A DNA stretch of 64,000 nucleotides from Pseudomonas sp. MPC6 (GTDB taxonomy: Bacteria > Pseudomonadota > Gammaproteobacteria > Pseudomonadales > Pseudomonadaceae): assembly GCF_006094435.1 (NCBI RefSeq), contig NZ_CP034783.1:5855001-5919000 (forward strand), read 5' to 3'. The position numbers and the translations under genes were made by a program. The notes below the pieces were generated by a model. The model was given only the letters and a program-made list of their open reading frames with translations, did no database searches and had not been told where the DNA came from. Positions 1 through 8,124 of the stretch are shown here, piece after piece. How positions within the stretch are numbered: position 1 is the stretch's first letter; every line of letters starts with the position of its first letter.

Positions 1-176
1 AGAACAGCCCGCCACAGGTGCTGATCTGGGAGTTTCCTGAACGTTATCTGCCTGTGAACAACGAAATCGGTGACGCCGACCCGCAGTGGGTCGCAGAGCT
101 CAAAGAAGCTGGCGTTCGCCAACAAAACGTAGCCGCAAACACTAAATCCGAGACGCCCGACCGGGCGCAAAACTGA
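1..176 (+). CDS. algJ: Alginate O-acetyltransferase AlgJ, C-terminal end (partial)
   Basis: The reading frame is open from base 3 to a TGA at 174-176, giving about 57 C-terminal residues that include the stretch VLIWEFPERYLP, which I recognise from the C-terminus of AlgJ-type (SGNH/AlgX-like) acetyltransferases. AlgJ works at the periplasmic side in O-acetylation of alginate with AlgI and AlgF. It sits 14 bases ahead of algF, matching the known order algI-algJ-algF-algA. The start lies upstream of the window, so domains cannot be checked. AlgX shares the fold and is the alternative, but the adjacency to algF favours AlgJ. Confidence 0.8.
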   Translation, partial: NSPPQVLIWEFPERYLPVNNEIGDADPQWVAELKEAGVRQQNVAANTKSETPDRAQN

Positions 177-190
177 AAGAGAGGTACACC

Positions 191-844
191 ATGACTTTCA
201 CTACTACTCCTCGCCGTCTCGCTAAGACTTTGGCTCTTGTTGCTGGCATGAGCGTGTTGTCCATGCAAGCCTTCGCCGGCGACGCCGCGCTCTACGGCCC
301 GACCGCTCCAAAAGGCTCGAGCTTCGTGCGGGTCTACAACGCCGGTAACGCTGAAGTCAGCGCCACGGTTGGCACCACCAACCTGGCCGAAGTCGCGCCG
401 CTGTCCAGCACCGACTTCAGCTTCATGCCCGGCGGCGACTACAGCGCCAAGGTCGGCAGCCAGTCCCTGCCGGTGAAACTGGCCGGTGATCACTATTACA
501 CCCTGGTCAACAACGCCAGCGGCGCGCCGCAACTGATCGAAGAGCCGCCGTTCAAGAACAAGCAGAAATCCCTGGTTCGCGTACAGAACCTGAGCGACAA
601 GGCCCTGACCCTGAAAACCGCCGACGGCAAGACCGAAGTGGTGCCGAACGTGGCCGCCAAGGGCCGTGGCGAGCGTGAAATCAACCCAGTCAAAGTCAGC
701 CTGGCGCTATACGATGGCGACAAGAAAGTCGGCGACGTGAAACCGGTTGCCCTGGAACGCGGTGAAGCCGCCGTGCTGTACGTCACCGGCAACGGCAGCA
801 GCCTGTCGCCAGTCTGGGTAAAACGCCCGGTTTCGACGCGCTAA
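191..844 (+). CDS. algF: Alginate O-acetylation protein AlgF
   Basis: 217-aa periplasmic protein required for O-acetylation of alginate, thought to act as an adaptor in the AlgI/AlgJ/AlgX acetylation machinery. A Sec signal peptide is clear: Arg/Lys-rich start, hydrophobic core at about residues 13-25 and an AFA cleavage site near residue 29. The remainder is two beta-rich segments without an obvious enzymatic motif, as expected for the family, and the length matches AlgF. The ATG has a GAGAGG Shine-Dalgarno at 179-184. It lies between algJ and algA, but 217 bases holding a REPIN separate it from algA, which may affect relative expression of algA. Confidence 0.93.
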   Translation: MTFTTTPRRLAKTLALVAGMSVLSMQAFAGDAALYGPTAPKGSSFVRVYNAGNAEVSATVGTTNLAEVAPLSSTDFSFMPGGDYSAKVGSQSLPVKLAGDHYYTLVNNASGAPQLIEEPPFKNKQKSLVRVQNLSDKALTLKTADGKTEVVPNVAAKGRGEREINPVKVSLALYDGDKKVGDVKPVALERGEAAVLYVTGNGSSLSPVWVKRPVSTR

Positions 845-900
845 AACATTTGCCTGATTGCCGGGATTTCACCCACAGGACCGCTGAGTAAACGCGGTCC

Positions 901-972
901 CCTGTAGGAGCTGGCTTGCCAGCGAAGGCGCCCTCAAGGACGCCATCGCCAGCAAGCCGGCTCCTACACAGG
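901..972. repeat. REPIN (two inverted REP sequences) between algF and algA
   Basis: Two inversely oriented REP units (CTGTAGGAGCTGGCTTGCC and its complement-like partner ending CAAGCCGGCTCCTAC) flank a short spacer, so the transcript can fold into a long hairpin. This is the commonest palindrome in the window. Here it lies inside the alginate operon. Confidence 0.9.
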
Positions 973-1061
973 GCGAAGGCAATCCGGACACGAAACAAGA
1001 AAAAGAGTGAAACGACAGAACGCAGTAGCTCTGACCCATACGATTTTCAAGGAGTAACAAA

Positions 1062-2513
1062 ATGATTCCGGTGATCTTGTCAGGTGGTAGCGGCTCACGT
1101 CTTTGGCCGCTTTCGCGCAAGCAGTTCCCCAAGCAATTCCTCGCCCTGACCGGCGAACACACGCTGTTCCAGCAAACCCTGGAACGCCTGGTGTTCGAAG
1201 GCATGGACACCCCGATCGTGGTCTGCAACAAGGACCATCGCTTTATCGTCAACGAGCAGCTGCTGGCCCGTAACCTGGACACCCAGCGCATCCTGATGGA
1301 ACCTTTCGGTCGCAACACTGCGCCGGCGGTGGCCCTGACCGCGATGATGCTGGTCAATGAAGGTCGCGATGAATTGATGCTGGTCCTGCCGGCCGACCAC
1401 GTGCTCGAAGACCAGAAAGCCCTGCAACGCGCCCTGGCCCTGGCCACCGTCGCCGCCGAAAACGGCGAAATGGTGCTGTTCGGCGTACCGGCCACCAAAC
1501 CGGAAACCGGCTACGGCTACATCAAGTCGACCAACGACTCGCTGCTGCCCGAAGGCGTCAGCCGTGTGTCGCAGTTCGTCGAAAAACCGGACGTGAAACG
1601 CGCCACCGAGTTCGTCCAGTCCGGCGGTTACTTCTGGAACAGCGGCATGTTCCTGTTCCGCGCCAGCCGCTTCCTCGAAGAGCTGAAAAAACACGATCCG
1701 GACATCTACGACACCTGCGTCCTGACCCTGGAACGCAGCGAACAGGATGCCGACACCGTCGACATCGATTCTGCGACCTTCGCCTGCTGCCCGGACAACT
1801 CCATCGACTATTCGGTGATGGAAAAAACCCAGCGCGCCTGTGTCGTGCCACTGACTGCGGGCTGGAGCGATGTCGGCTGCTGGTCGTCGTTGTGGGAAGT
1901 GAACAAGAAAGATGCCAACGGCAACGTCACCAAAGGCGACGTGGTCATCCAGGACAGCAAGAACTGCATGATCCACGGCAACGGCAAGCTGGTGTCGGTG
2001 ATCGGCCTGGAAAACATCGTGGTCGTCGAAACCAAGGACGCCATGATGATCGCCCACAAGGACTCGGTCCAGGGCGTGAAACAGATGGTCAACACCCTCA
2101 ACGCGCAGGGCCGCAGCGAAACCCAGACCCACTGCGAAGTCTATCGTCCGTGGGGCTCCTACGACTCGGTGGACATGGGCGGCCGCTTCCAGGTCAAGCG
2201 CATCTCGGTCAAGCCGGGCGCCTGCCTGTCCTTGCAGATGCACCACCACCGCGCCGAACACTGGATCGTGGTCAGCGGCACCGCCGAAGTGACCTGCGAC
2301 GAGAACGTGTTCCTGCTGACTGAAAACCAGTCGACCTACATCCCGATCGCTTCGGTTCACCGCTTGCGCAACCCGGGCAAGATTTCACTCGAGATCATCG
2401 AAGTGCAATCGGGCAGCTATTTGGGCGAAGACGATATCGAGCGGTTTGAAGATATCTACGGTCGTTCCAACCCGATCGAACGCGGCGTGTCGGTGAAAAC
2501 CATCGCGCAGTAA
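1062..2513 (+). CDS. algA: Mannose-1-phosphate guanylyltransferase / mannose-6-phosphate isomerase AlgA
   Basis: 483-aa bifunctional cytoplasmic enzyme: type II phosphomannose isomerase (fructose-6-P to mannose-6-P) and GDP-mannose pyrophosphorylase (mannose-1-P plus GTP to GDP-mannose), the precursor supply for alginate. The N-terminal nucleotidyltransferase signature GGSGSRLWPLSRKQFPKQFL is at residues 8-27 and FVEKP at 172-176. The C-terminal cupin isomerase domain carries QMHHHRAEHW with the His cluster at 394-396. The ATG is preceded by AAGGAG at 1049-1054. It is the last gene of the alginate operon and is followed by a strong terminator. A WbpW/PslB-type paralogue would look similar, but the algF neighbour settles the name. 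Confidence 0.96.
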   Translation: MIPVILSGGSGSRLWPLSRKQFPKQFLALTGEHTLFQQTLERLVFEGMDTPIVVCNKDHRFIVNEQLLARNLDTQRILMEPFGRNTAPAVALTAMMLVNEGRDELMLVLPADHVLEDQKALQRALALATVAAENGEMVLFGVPATKPETGYGYIKSTNDSLLPEGVSRVSQFVEKPDVKRATEFVQSGGYFWNSGMFLFRASRFLEELKKHDPDIYDTCVLTLERSEQDADTVDIDSATFACCPDNSIDYSVMEKTQRACVVPLTAGWSDVGCWSSLWEVNKKDANGNVTKGDVVIQDSKNCMIHGNGKLVSVIGLENIVVVETKDAMMIAHKDSVQGVKQMVNTLNAQGRSETQTHCEVYRPWGSYDSVDMGGRFQVKRISVKPGACLSLQMHHHRAEHWIVVSGTAEVTCDENVFLLTENQSTYIPIASVHRLRNPGKISLEIIEVQSGSYLGEDDIERFEDIYGRSNPIERGVSVKTIAQ

Positions 2514-2528
2514 CGCTCGGTAATACAA

Positions 2529-2582
2529 AAGCCCCCATGCTATTCACTGCGTCCGCAGTGGGTTGGATGGGGGCTTTTTTTT
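2529..2582 (+). terminator. Rho-independent terminator of the alginate operon
   Basis: The arms GCCCCCAT (2531-2538) and ATGGGGGC (2567-2574) enclose a second smaller hairpin (CACTGCGTCCGCAGTG), followed by eight T residues. It lies 15 bases after the algA stop and closes the operon. Confidence 0.9.
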
Positions 2583-2610
2583 GCCTGGATTTTTGTTGCC
2601 CCGGCTGGCC

Positions 2611-2708
2611 CCTTCGCGAGCAAGCCCGCTCACACAGGGGATGGGTGTTGCCACATGATTTATGATCGACGCAAATCCCTGTGGGAGCGAGCTAGCTCGC
2701 GAAGAGGC
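2611..2708. repeat. REP pair, TTCGCGAGCAAGCCCGCTC variant
   Basis: Two inverted copies of a REP variant (CTTCGCGAGCAAGCCCGCTC at 2612-2631 and GGGAGCGAGCTAGCTCGCGAAG at about 2682-2703) are separated by about 50 bases. This subtype carries CGCGAGCAAGC rather than CGCTGGCAAGC. Confidence 0.8.
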
Positions 2709-2796
2709 CCGTGAATCCACCGCCGAAATCAAGCCCATCGCCAATCCCCCTTGCGCTTAGGTAGGATGACCCTCTCTTCTCCCGAGGTTTCACGTC

Positions 2797-3261
2797 ATGT
2801 TCATCGGCGTCCTGCTGGTCATCACCTGGCTGATCCTGTTGCTGCGTTACCCGGCCAAGGCCCTGCCCGTCTCCGTGGCGGCCGCCATAGGGTTGGGCGT
2901 GGTAGCCACCTGGGTGATCTGGATGGACAACCGCGAGGTCAAGCAACTGGCGCGCCTGGAGCTGCGCATCTCCTATGCGCCTGAACAATGCCCGGCGGAC
3001 CGTCCGCTGAAGTTGACCATGAACAATGGCAACGACGTGCCGCTGACCGAGTTGCGCTGGCGTGTCGCGGCGTACGCACCGGGCGATACGGTGAACCTGG
3101 CCGACAATCAATACGCCGCGCCCCGCTATCGCGGCCCGGGCGAACTGCAGCCGGGTGCGAACTGGGACGACTGTTTACCGATGCCGCCGTTGCGCCCCGG
3201 TTATCGCCCGCAAACCCTGGAGTTTCGCGCCGAGCGCTTGCAGGGTAGTTTCTCTGACTGA
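2797..3261 (+). CDS. Small inner-membrane protein of unknown function
   Basis: 154 aa. Residues 1-18 and about 26-44 form two hydrophobic helices; the remaining roughly 105 residues are soluble and, by the topology, probably periplasmic. The soluble part reads like a small beta-sandwich (DRPLKLTMNNGNDVPLTELRWRVAAY), possibly an immunoglobulin-like fold. Homologues in Pseudomonas are often labelled multidrug transporter, but nothing in the sequence resembles a pump and I would not use that name. It is a single-gene unit after the alginate terminator, with the next gene 78 bases away. Confidence 0.7.
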   Translation: MFIGVLLVITWLILLLRYPAKALPVSVAAAIGLGVVATWVIWMDNREVKQLARLELRISYAPEQCPADRPLKLTMNNGNDVPLTELRWRVAAYAPGDTVNLADNQYAAPRYRGPGELQPGANWDDCLPMPPLRPGYRPQTLEFRAERLQGSFSD

Positions 3262-3339
3262 CCGCGTTATCGTTCATCGCGGGCAAGTCGTATCGCCCGC
3301 TCCTGCCATCACACCTTTTTATTGCACAAGGACCGCGCC

Positions 3340-4164
3340 ATGCCCGTTGCGCTGATTACCGGATGTTCCAGCGGCATTGGCCGCGCCCTGGCCGATGCCT
3401 TTAAAAAGGCCGGTTACGACGTCTGGGCCAGCGCCCGCAGAACTGAAGACGTAGCGACGCTGGCGGCTGCCGGGTTCACCGCCGTGCAACTGGACGTCAA
3501 CGATGGCGTGGCACTCGAACAGTTGAGCAAGCGAATCGACCAGCAACCGGGCGGTCTCGATGTACTCATCAACAACGCCGGTTATGGCGCGATGGGCCCA
3601 CTGCTCGACGGTGGTGTGCCGGCCATGCAGCGCCAGTTCGAAACCAATGTGTTCGCCATCGTTGGCGTGACCCGGGCGCTGTTCCCGGCGTTGCGCCGGG
3701 CCAAAGGATTAGTCGTGAACATTGGCAGTGTGTCCGGGGTTCTGGTGACGCCATTCGCCGGTGCTTACTGTGCGTCGAAAGCCGCCGTGCACGCCTTGAG
3801 CGATGCCCTGCGCATGGAACTGGCGCCCTTCGGTATTCGCGTCATGGAAGTTCAGCCGGGGGCGATCGCCTCCAGTTTCGCCAGGAATGCCGGGCATGAG
3901 GCCGAGCAGTTGATCAGCGAACAATCGCCGTGGTGGCCGCTGCGTGAAGGCATTCGGGCGCGGGCCAAGGCGTCCCAGGACAACCCGACCCCGACCGGTG
4001 AATTTGCCGCCGGTTTGCTGAAAGCTGTGCAGCAAAGCAAACCGCCACGGTTGATCCGCCTGGGCAATGGCAGCCGGGCGTTGCCGTTGCTGGCGGGATT
4101 GTTACCCAAGGGATTGCTGGAGTCGGGGTTGATGAAGCGGTTCGGGTTGCGTGGGCAGCTCTAG
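3340..4164 (+). CDS. Short-chain dehydrogenase/reductase (classical SDR)
   Basis: 274-aa NAD(P)-dependent oxidoreductase. The Rossmann motif TGCSSGIG is at residues 7-14, NNAG is present, and the catalytic set is Ser130, Tyr143 and Lys147 (YCASK). The residues after the first beta strands (SARR) suggest NADPH preference. I start it at the ATG at 3340 because AAGGA lies at 3328-3332; an in-frame TTG 18 bases upstream lies too close to that site to be likely. The substrate is unknown. The C-terminal extension after residue 240 is rich in Leu/Pro, as in SDRs annotated as lipid- or retinol-type reductases, but this is not proof of substrate. Confidence 0.88.
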   Translation: MPVALITGCSSGIGRALADAFKKAGYDVWASARRTEDVATLAAAGFTAVQLDVNDGVALEQLSKRIDQQPGGLDVLINNAGYGAMGPLLDGGVPAMQRQFETNVFAIVGVTRALFPALRRAKGLVVNIGSVSGVLVTPFAGAYCASKAAVHALSDALRMELAPFGIRVMEVQPGAIASSFARNAGHEAEQLISEQSPWWPLREGIRARAKASQDNPTPTGEFAAGLLKAVQQSKPPRLIRLGNGSRALPLLAGLLPKGLLESGLMKRFGLRGQL

Positions 4165-4177
4165 GACCGGATCGACC

Positions 4178-4248
4178 CCATCGCGGGCAAGCCCACAGGG
4201 AAATGCATTTCAACTGTGAGCGCGAGACCGGCTTGCCGGCGCAGGCGT
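4178..4248. repeat. Degenerate REP pair
   Basis: TCGCGGGCAAGCCCAC and GACCGGCTTGCCGGCGC are divergent, inverted REP-like arms between the SDR and the next gene. They are weaker matches than the other copies in the window. Confidence 0.5.
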
Positions 4249-4282
4249 CTAAACTAACTCTGCAAAAATCTCAGGAAACAAC

Positions 4283-4681
4283 ATGACCGACTACAGCGAA
4301 TACTTCGACGAAGTGATCCAGGCCCACATTGCCATCGAACAGTGGCTGGCCGAGCAACGGGATGCGTCCGAACTCCAACACCTGCTGACCCGTTTTTCCC
4401 CGCAGTTTTCCATGGTCTCGCCATTGGGCCGGGTGCTGGATTTCGACGGGTTGAACGAGTTGTTCCTGCTGGCGGGTGGCAGGAAACTCGGGTTCCGCAT
4501 CGAGCTCAGCGAGTTGCGCGGCATCGCCCTGCACGACACTGGCGCCACGGTGAGTTACCGCGAGCAACAGACCGATGCGACCGGCCTGCACTCGGATCGA
4601 CGCTCGACCGTGGTGTTCGAGAAACAGGCTGGCGGCAAGGTGGTGTGGCGGCATTTGCAGGAGACGTTTTGCCAGGCGTGA
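4283..4681 (+). CDS. NTF2-like / DUF4440-type small protein
   Basis: 132 aa, soluble. The pattern of an N-terminal helix pair followed by a curved sheet (FSPQFSMVSPLGRVLDFDGLNELF, then TGATVSYREQQ and RRSTVVFEKQAGGKVVWRHLQETF) fits the NTF2-like cone fold (DUF4440/SnoaL type). No catalytic residues can be assigned. It begins at an ATG at 4283 and ends 42 bases before the stop of the convergent efflux adaptor gene. Confidence 0.7.
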   Translation: MTDYSEYFDEVIQAHIAIEQWLAEQRDASELQHLLTRFSPQFSMVSPLGRVLDFDGLNELFLLAGGRKLGFRIELSELRGIALHDTGATVSYREQQTDATGLHSDRRSTVVFEKQAGGKVVWRHLQETFCQA

Positions 4682-4723
4682 ACCTTTGTCTTACTTCTGA
4701 TAGACCGAGTCGCGGCCTTACGG

Positions 4724-5572
4724 TCAGTTAACAACCACCGTACAAGTAATCCCCGCCGCCAACAGCACCCCCTCCGGCACTTCATCGATGTGAATCCGCA
4801 CCGGCACCCGTTGCGCCAGGCGCACCCAGTTAAAGGTCGGGTTCACATCCGCGATCAGTTCACGGCTCTCGGGGTTATCACGGTCATAGATACCGCGGGA
4901 AATACTCTCCACGTGCCCCTTGAGCACTTCGCCACTCATCAATTGCATGTCGGCCTTGTCGCCAACCCGCACATGGGGCAGTTTGGTTTCTTCGAAGAAG
5001 CCGTAGACCCAGAACGAGTTCATGTCGACCACGGCCATTTTCGCTTCGCCGATGCGCGCATAGTCGCCGCGATGCACGTTGAGGTTGGTCACGTAGCCAT
5101 CCACCGCTGACCGTACTTCGGTGCGTTTGAGGTTCAGTTCGGCCGCTTCCAGCTGGGCCTGGGCATGCTGGTAATCGGCCAGGGCCGAGTCGGCGATGTT
5201 GCTGGCGTCGTCGCGGTTTTCCCTGGAGATCACCAGGTTGTCCATGTCGGCGCGGCGATGGGCGTTGACCTTGCGCATCTCCCATGTCGACTTGCGCGAG
5301 GCGACCAACGACTGCGCCTGCTTGACTGCAATACGATAGTGCTCGGGGTCGATGCGCATCAGCAGATCGCCCTTCTTCACCAGTTGGTTATCGCGCACCG
5401 GCACGTCCACCACTTCCCCGGTGACGTCGGCGGCGACGTTGATGATATCGGCGCGCACCCGGCCATCGCGGGTCCACGGCGTGTTCATGTAATGCACCCA
5501 CAGGGTCCGTCCGATCCATAGCGCGAGGGCCAGTACCAGCAGGGTGGCGAGCAGGCTGAAAAGCTTTTTCAT
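4724..5572 (-). CDS. HlyD/AaeA-type membrane-fusion protein of a FUSC efflux system
   Basis: 282-aa periplasmic adaptor that would bridge the inner-membrane FUSC protein to the outer-membrane factor. There is one N-terminal membrane anchor (about residues 7-26), then the biotinyl-lipoyl half-motif NVAADVTGEVVDVPVRDNQLVKKGDLLMRIDP, a short coiled coil (residues about 80-150), the second lipoyl half (VRSAVDGYVTNLNVHRGDYA) and a beta-barrel. The length matches AaeA/EmrA-like short adaptors. It is the last gene of the operon, 25 bases after the DUF1656 gene. By family, likely substrates are aromatic acids or other toxic organics; this is an inference. Confidence 0.9.
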   Translation of the reverse strand: MKKLFSLLATLLVLALALWIGRTLWVHYMNTPWTRDGRVRADIINVAADVTGEVVDVPVRDNQLVKKGDLLMRIDPEHYRIAVKQAQSLVASRKSTWEMRKVNAHRRADMDNLVISRENRDDASNIADSALADYQHAQAQLEAAELNLKRTEVRSAVDGYVTNLNVHRGDYARIGEAKMAVVDMNSFWVYGFFEETKLPHVRVGDKADMQLMSGEVLKGHVESISRGIYDRDNPESRELIADVNPTFNWVRLAQRVPVRIHIDEVPEGVLLAAGITCTVVVN

Positions 5573-5597
5573 CAGGGCCTTCTTCAGTGATAGAGAG

Positions 5598-5798
5598 TCA
5601 GTGATAGACGGTCAGCGCCAGGGCGCCGAACAGACAGGTAAACAAACTCAGGCGCAGCAACGCCGGGTGCCAGAAGAAGCGGTACAGATCGTACCCGGAC
5701 ATAAATCGGTCAAGTGCCCAGGCCAGCGCCGCGGCAATGAAAAACATCAGCGTCATGGTCGGCATGTACACGCCGTGGAAGGCGATTTCACGGGGCAT
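5598..5798 (-). CDS. DUF1656 small membrane protein (AaeX-like)
   Basis: 66 aa with two hydrophobic helices and the DUF1656 pattern PREIAFHGVYMPTM near the start. Proteins of this family are almost always encoded between a FUSC pump and its HlyD adaptor, as here, and are considered accessory subunits. The ATG at 5798 (MPREI) is chosen over an in-frame TTG six bases upstream. It overlaps the end of the FUSC gene by 11 bases, which suggests translational coupling. Confidence 0.85.
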   Translation of the reverse strand: MPREIAFHGVYMPTMTLMFFIAAALAWALDRFMSGYDLYRFFWHPALLRLSLFTCLFGALALTVYH

Positions 5799-7977
5799 GT
5801 TCAAGTCCTTGAGGCTGCGTAGCGTAGGCCGCGAGTGGTGATTGCGGATCGAGCAGAGAGGTGCGGATGAAGTGCAGGTAGCTCTTCACCCGGCGCAATG
5901 CCGAGGTATCGAAGTGCGGGGCGAAGGGTTCATCGGTGGCTTGCACGCGACTGATGGCGTGATCCACGGCGATCAGCCCGCGCTGCAGATTGCTCTGGCT
6001 CGGCTGCAGAAACAGTCGCACCAGCGAGCGGCCCATCACCCGGATCGCCTGGCGCCACGGCTGCGATTCGGCGTAGGCCGGATGCACCGGCAGGATCGCC
6101 TGTTCCTTGCGCAACTCGATGATCGCGTGGCCGACTTCCAGCACCACGAACATCCAGCGCAGCAGGTCCCGCTGCACCTGCGGCTGGCCCGCGGCGAGAC
6201 CGTAGGCCTGGTGCAGCAAATCCCGCGTGCGGCTTTCGAAACTCGATGCCAGGCCCTTGAGTTTGCCGCTGATGGCGTAGACCACCTGACCACGCAAGTC
6301 CTGCTCCAGCCGCCGCCATAACCAGCGGCTGTTGGGCGGCAGGATGATCGCCCCGGCCGCCGCGCACACCAGCATGCCGAGCACCATGGCGATGTAGTCG
6401 TTGATGAAGGCGTAGGGGTTGTAGACGGTGAGGTTGTCCGGCACCGAACCGGTGCTGAAGAAAATCAGCAAGCCAAGGCCGACCCCGGCGTATTGCGGGC
6501 GTGAGCTGAGGAACGAGCCGAGCACGATCACCGGCGCGAGCATCACGCAGAGCAATGGAAAGCCATCGATCCACGGGAAGATGAAAAACATCTCGACGAA
6601 GCCGATCAAGGCGCCCAGCAGGGTGCCGCAGGCCATCTGGAACGCCATGCGTTTCGGGTTCGGCGTGGCGGCTGAAAGGCCCACGGTGGCCGCGGCAATC
6701 AGGGTCATGGTCGCCCCGCTCGGCCATGCCGTGGCGACCCAATAGCTGCCCAGCGCCAGCAGAATGAACGCGGCACGAATCCCCGAGGCGGCTGATGCCA
6801 GCCAGTTGGTCTGCGGGGTGAACGGCTCGTCCCAGCGTTCCCGCTCGTGGCTGTGATCGGCCAGGGAGGCATGGGTCTGTGCATAACTGTGCAAGTCGTC
6901 GACGAAGCGATAGAGCAATTCGTAGGCGGTGTGGAAATCCAGCTGTTCGGCGTCGCTCGGATCGCTCTCTTCAAACGTCGCCCGCAGGTGGCGGACTGTC
7001 GCCGGCAAGTTGGCCTTATAAAGCGTCAATGCAGCTGTCAGCCGTGCGGCGTCGGGACTGGTCAGGGCGCGGCCGCTGAAACCGTCGAGCAATTCGGCAA
7101 GGTCCTGCAGCCCCGGCTTGATCGCCGCGACAACGTGATCGGTGCCATGGCTGCGCAAGCGTTCGAGCAATTGGTGCAAGGCGTTGAACCGCGTGGTGAT
7201 GCCCATGAACTCGCTGTTCAGGCGACTGAGCCGACCGTTGCGCCGGCGCATGTGCGGGTCTTCGAACACCGTGACGCTGCGCAAGCCTTCCAGCCCCACG
7301 GCTTCAGCGATAAAGCGCACGTTGCTCGCTTCGAACGCATCGCGTTTGCTGCGGCCGCGCAACCCATCGGTGACGAACAACGCGAACACGCCGAAGCGCT
7401 GATACAGGGCGTTGCGCATCGCGGCGCTGGCGGTTTGCGGCAGGATCGCGGCGCTGACCACCGTGGCGCAAAGAATCCCCAAAGAGATTTCCAGCACCCG
7501 CCACACCGCGGCCATGAATGCGCCGTCCGGGTGAGCCAATGCAGGCAAGCCGACCATGGCGGCGGTGTACCCGGCGAGCACAAAACCATAAGCGCGAAAG
7601 TTGCGATAACGCGCCGCGCCAGCCGAACAAATGCCCACCCAGATCGCCAGCGAGCCGAGGAACAACTCGGTGTTCTGCGCGAACAAGGCAATCAGCGCAA
7701 CCATCACCGCCGACCCGGTCAGGGTGCCGAGGAAGCGATAGAAACTCTTGGCGAACACCTGGCCGCTTTGCGGCTGCATGACGATGAACACGGTGATCAT
7801 CGCCGTGCGCGGTTGCGGCAATTCCAGGCGCATCGCCAGCCACAAGGTCAGGAACGCGGCGAACAGCACTTTGAAAATGTAGACCCAGGTCACGCCGTCA
7901 CTGCGTGCCCAGTCGAAAAAACCCCGGCGCCATTCCAGGGAATACAGCCAGCGCAAAGGTGCGGGCAAGGGAGTCAT
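5788..7977 (-). CDS. FUSC-family inner-membrane efflux protein (AaeB-like)
   Basis: 729 aa. The architecture is the family's duplicated one: a first block of membrane helices (about residues 28-190), a soluble helical region (about 190-390), a second block of helices (about 400-560, with LASAASGIRAAFILLALGSYWV) and a C-terminal soluble domain. AaeB-type proteins export aromatic carboxylic acids using the proton gradient. It begins 147 bases after the outer-membrane factor gene with a REPIN between them, and overlaps the DUF1656 gene. The combination with OMF, DUF1656 and HlyD makes a complete tripartite pump. Confidence 0.92.
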   Translation of the reverse strand: MTPLPAPLRWLYSLEWRRGFFDWARSDGVTWVYIFKVLFAAFLTLWLAMRLELPQPRTAMITVFIVMQPQSGQVFAKSFYRFLGTLTGSAVMVALIALFAQNTELFLGSLAIWVGICSAGAARYRNFRAYGFVLAGYTAAMVGLPALAHPDGAFMAAVWRVLEISLGILCATVVSAAILPQTASAAMRNALYQRFGVFALFVTDGLRGRSKRDAFEASNVRFIAEAVGLEGLRSVTVFEDPHMRRRNGRLSRLNSEFMGITTRFNALHQLLERLRSHGTDHVVAAIKPGLQDLAELLDGFSGRALTSPDAARLTAALTLYKANLPATVRHLRATFEESDPSDAEQLDFHTAYELLYRFVDDLHSYAQTHASLADHSHERERWDEPFTPQTNWLASAASGIRAAFILLALGSYWVATAWPSGATMTLIAAATVGLSAATPNPKRMAFQMACGTLLGALIGFVEMFFIFPWIDGFPLLCVMLAPVIVLGSFLSSRPQYAGVGLGLLIFFSTGSVPDNLTVYNPYAFINDYIAMVLGMLVCAAAGAIILPPNSRWLWRRLEQDLRGQVVYAISGKLKGLASSFESRTRDLLHQAYGLAAGQPQVQRDLLRWMFVVLEVGHAIIELRKEQAILPVHPAYAESQPWRQAIRVMGRSLVRLFLQPSQSNLQRGLIAVDHAISRVQATDEPFAPHFDTSALRRVKSYLHFIRTSLLDPQSPLAAYATQPQGLEHAP

Positions 7978-8021
7978 CAGATCCTGCTCAATTGTCGAAG
8001 GTGGTGCGGCGAAAACTGATC

Positions 8022-8116
8022 CCCTGTAGGAGCTGGCTTGCCAGCGAAGGCGGTGTGTCAGCTAATACATGTGTCGCCTGACACACCGCTTTCGCTGGCA
8101 AGCCAGCTCCTACAGG
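8022..8116. repeat. REPIN inside the efflux operon
   Basis: A near-perfect long inverted repeat: CCTGTAGGAGCTGGCTTGCC... and ...GGCAAGCCAGCTCCTACAGG. It occupies most of the 147-base gap between the outer-membrane factor and FUSC genes and could form a very stable mRNA hairpin between them. Confidence 0.92.
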
Positions 8117-8124
8117 AGCGGTGT

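Noticed and set aside
1095..2360. 421-aa minus-strand open frame
   Set aside because: Antisense to algA, which has complete signatures in the other strand.
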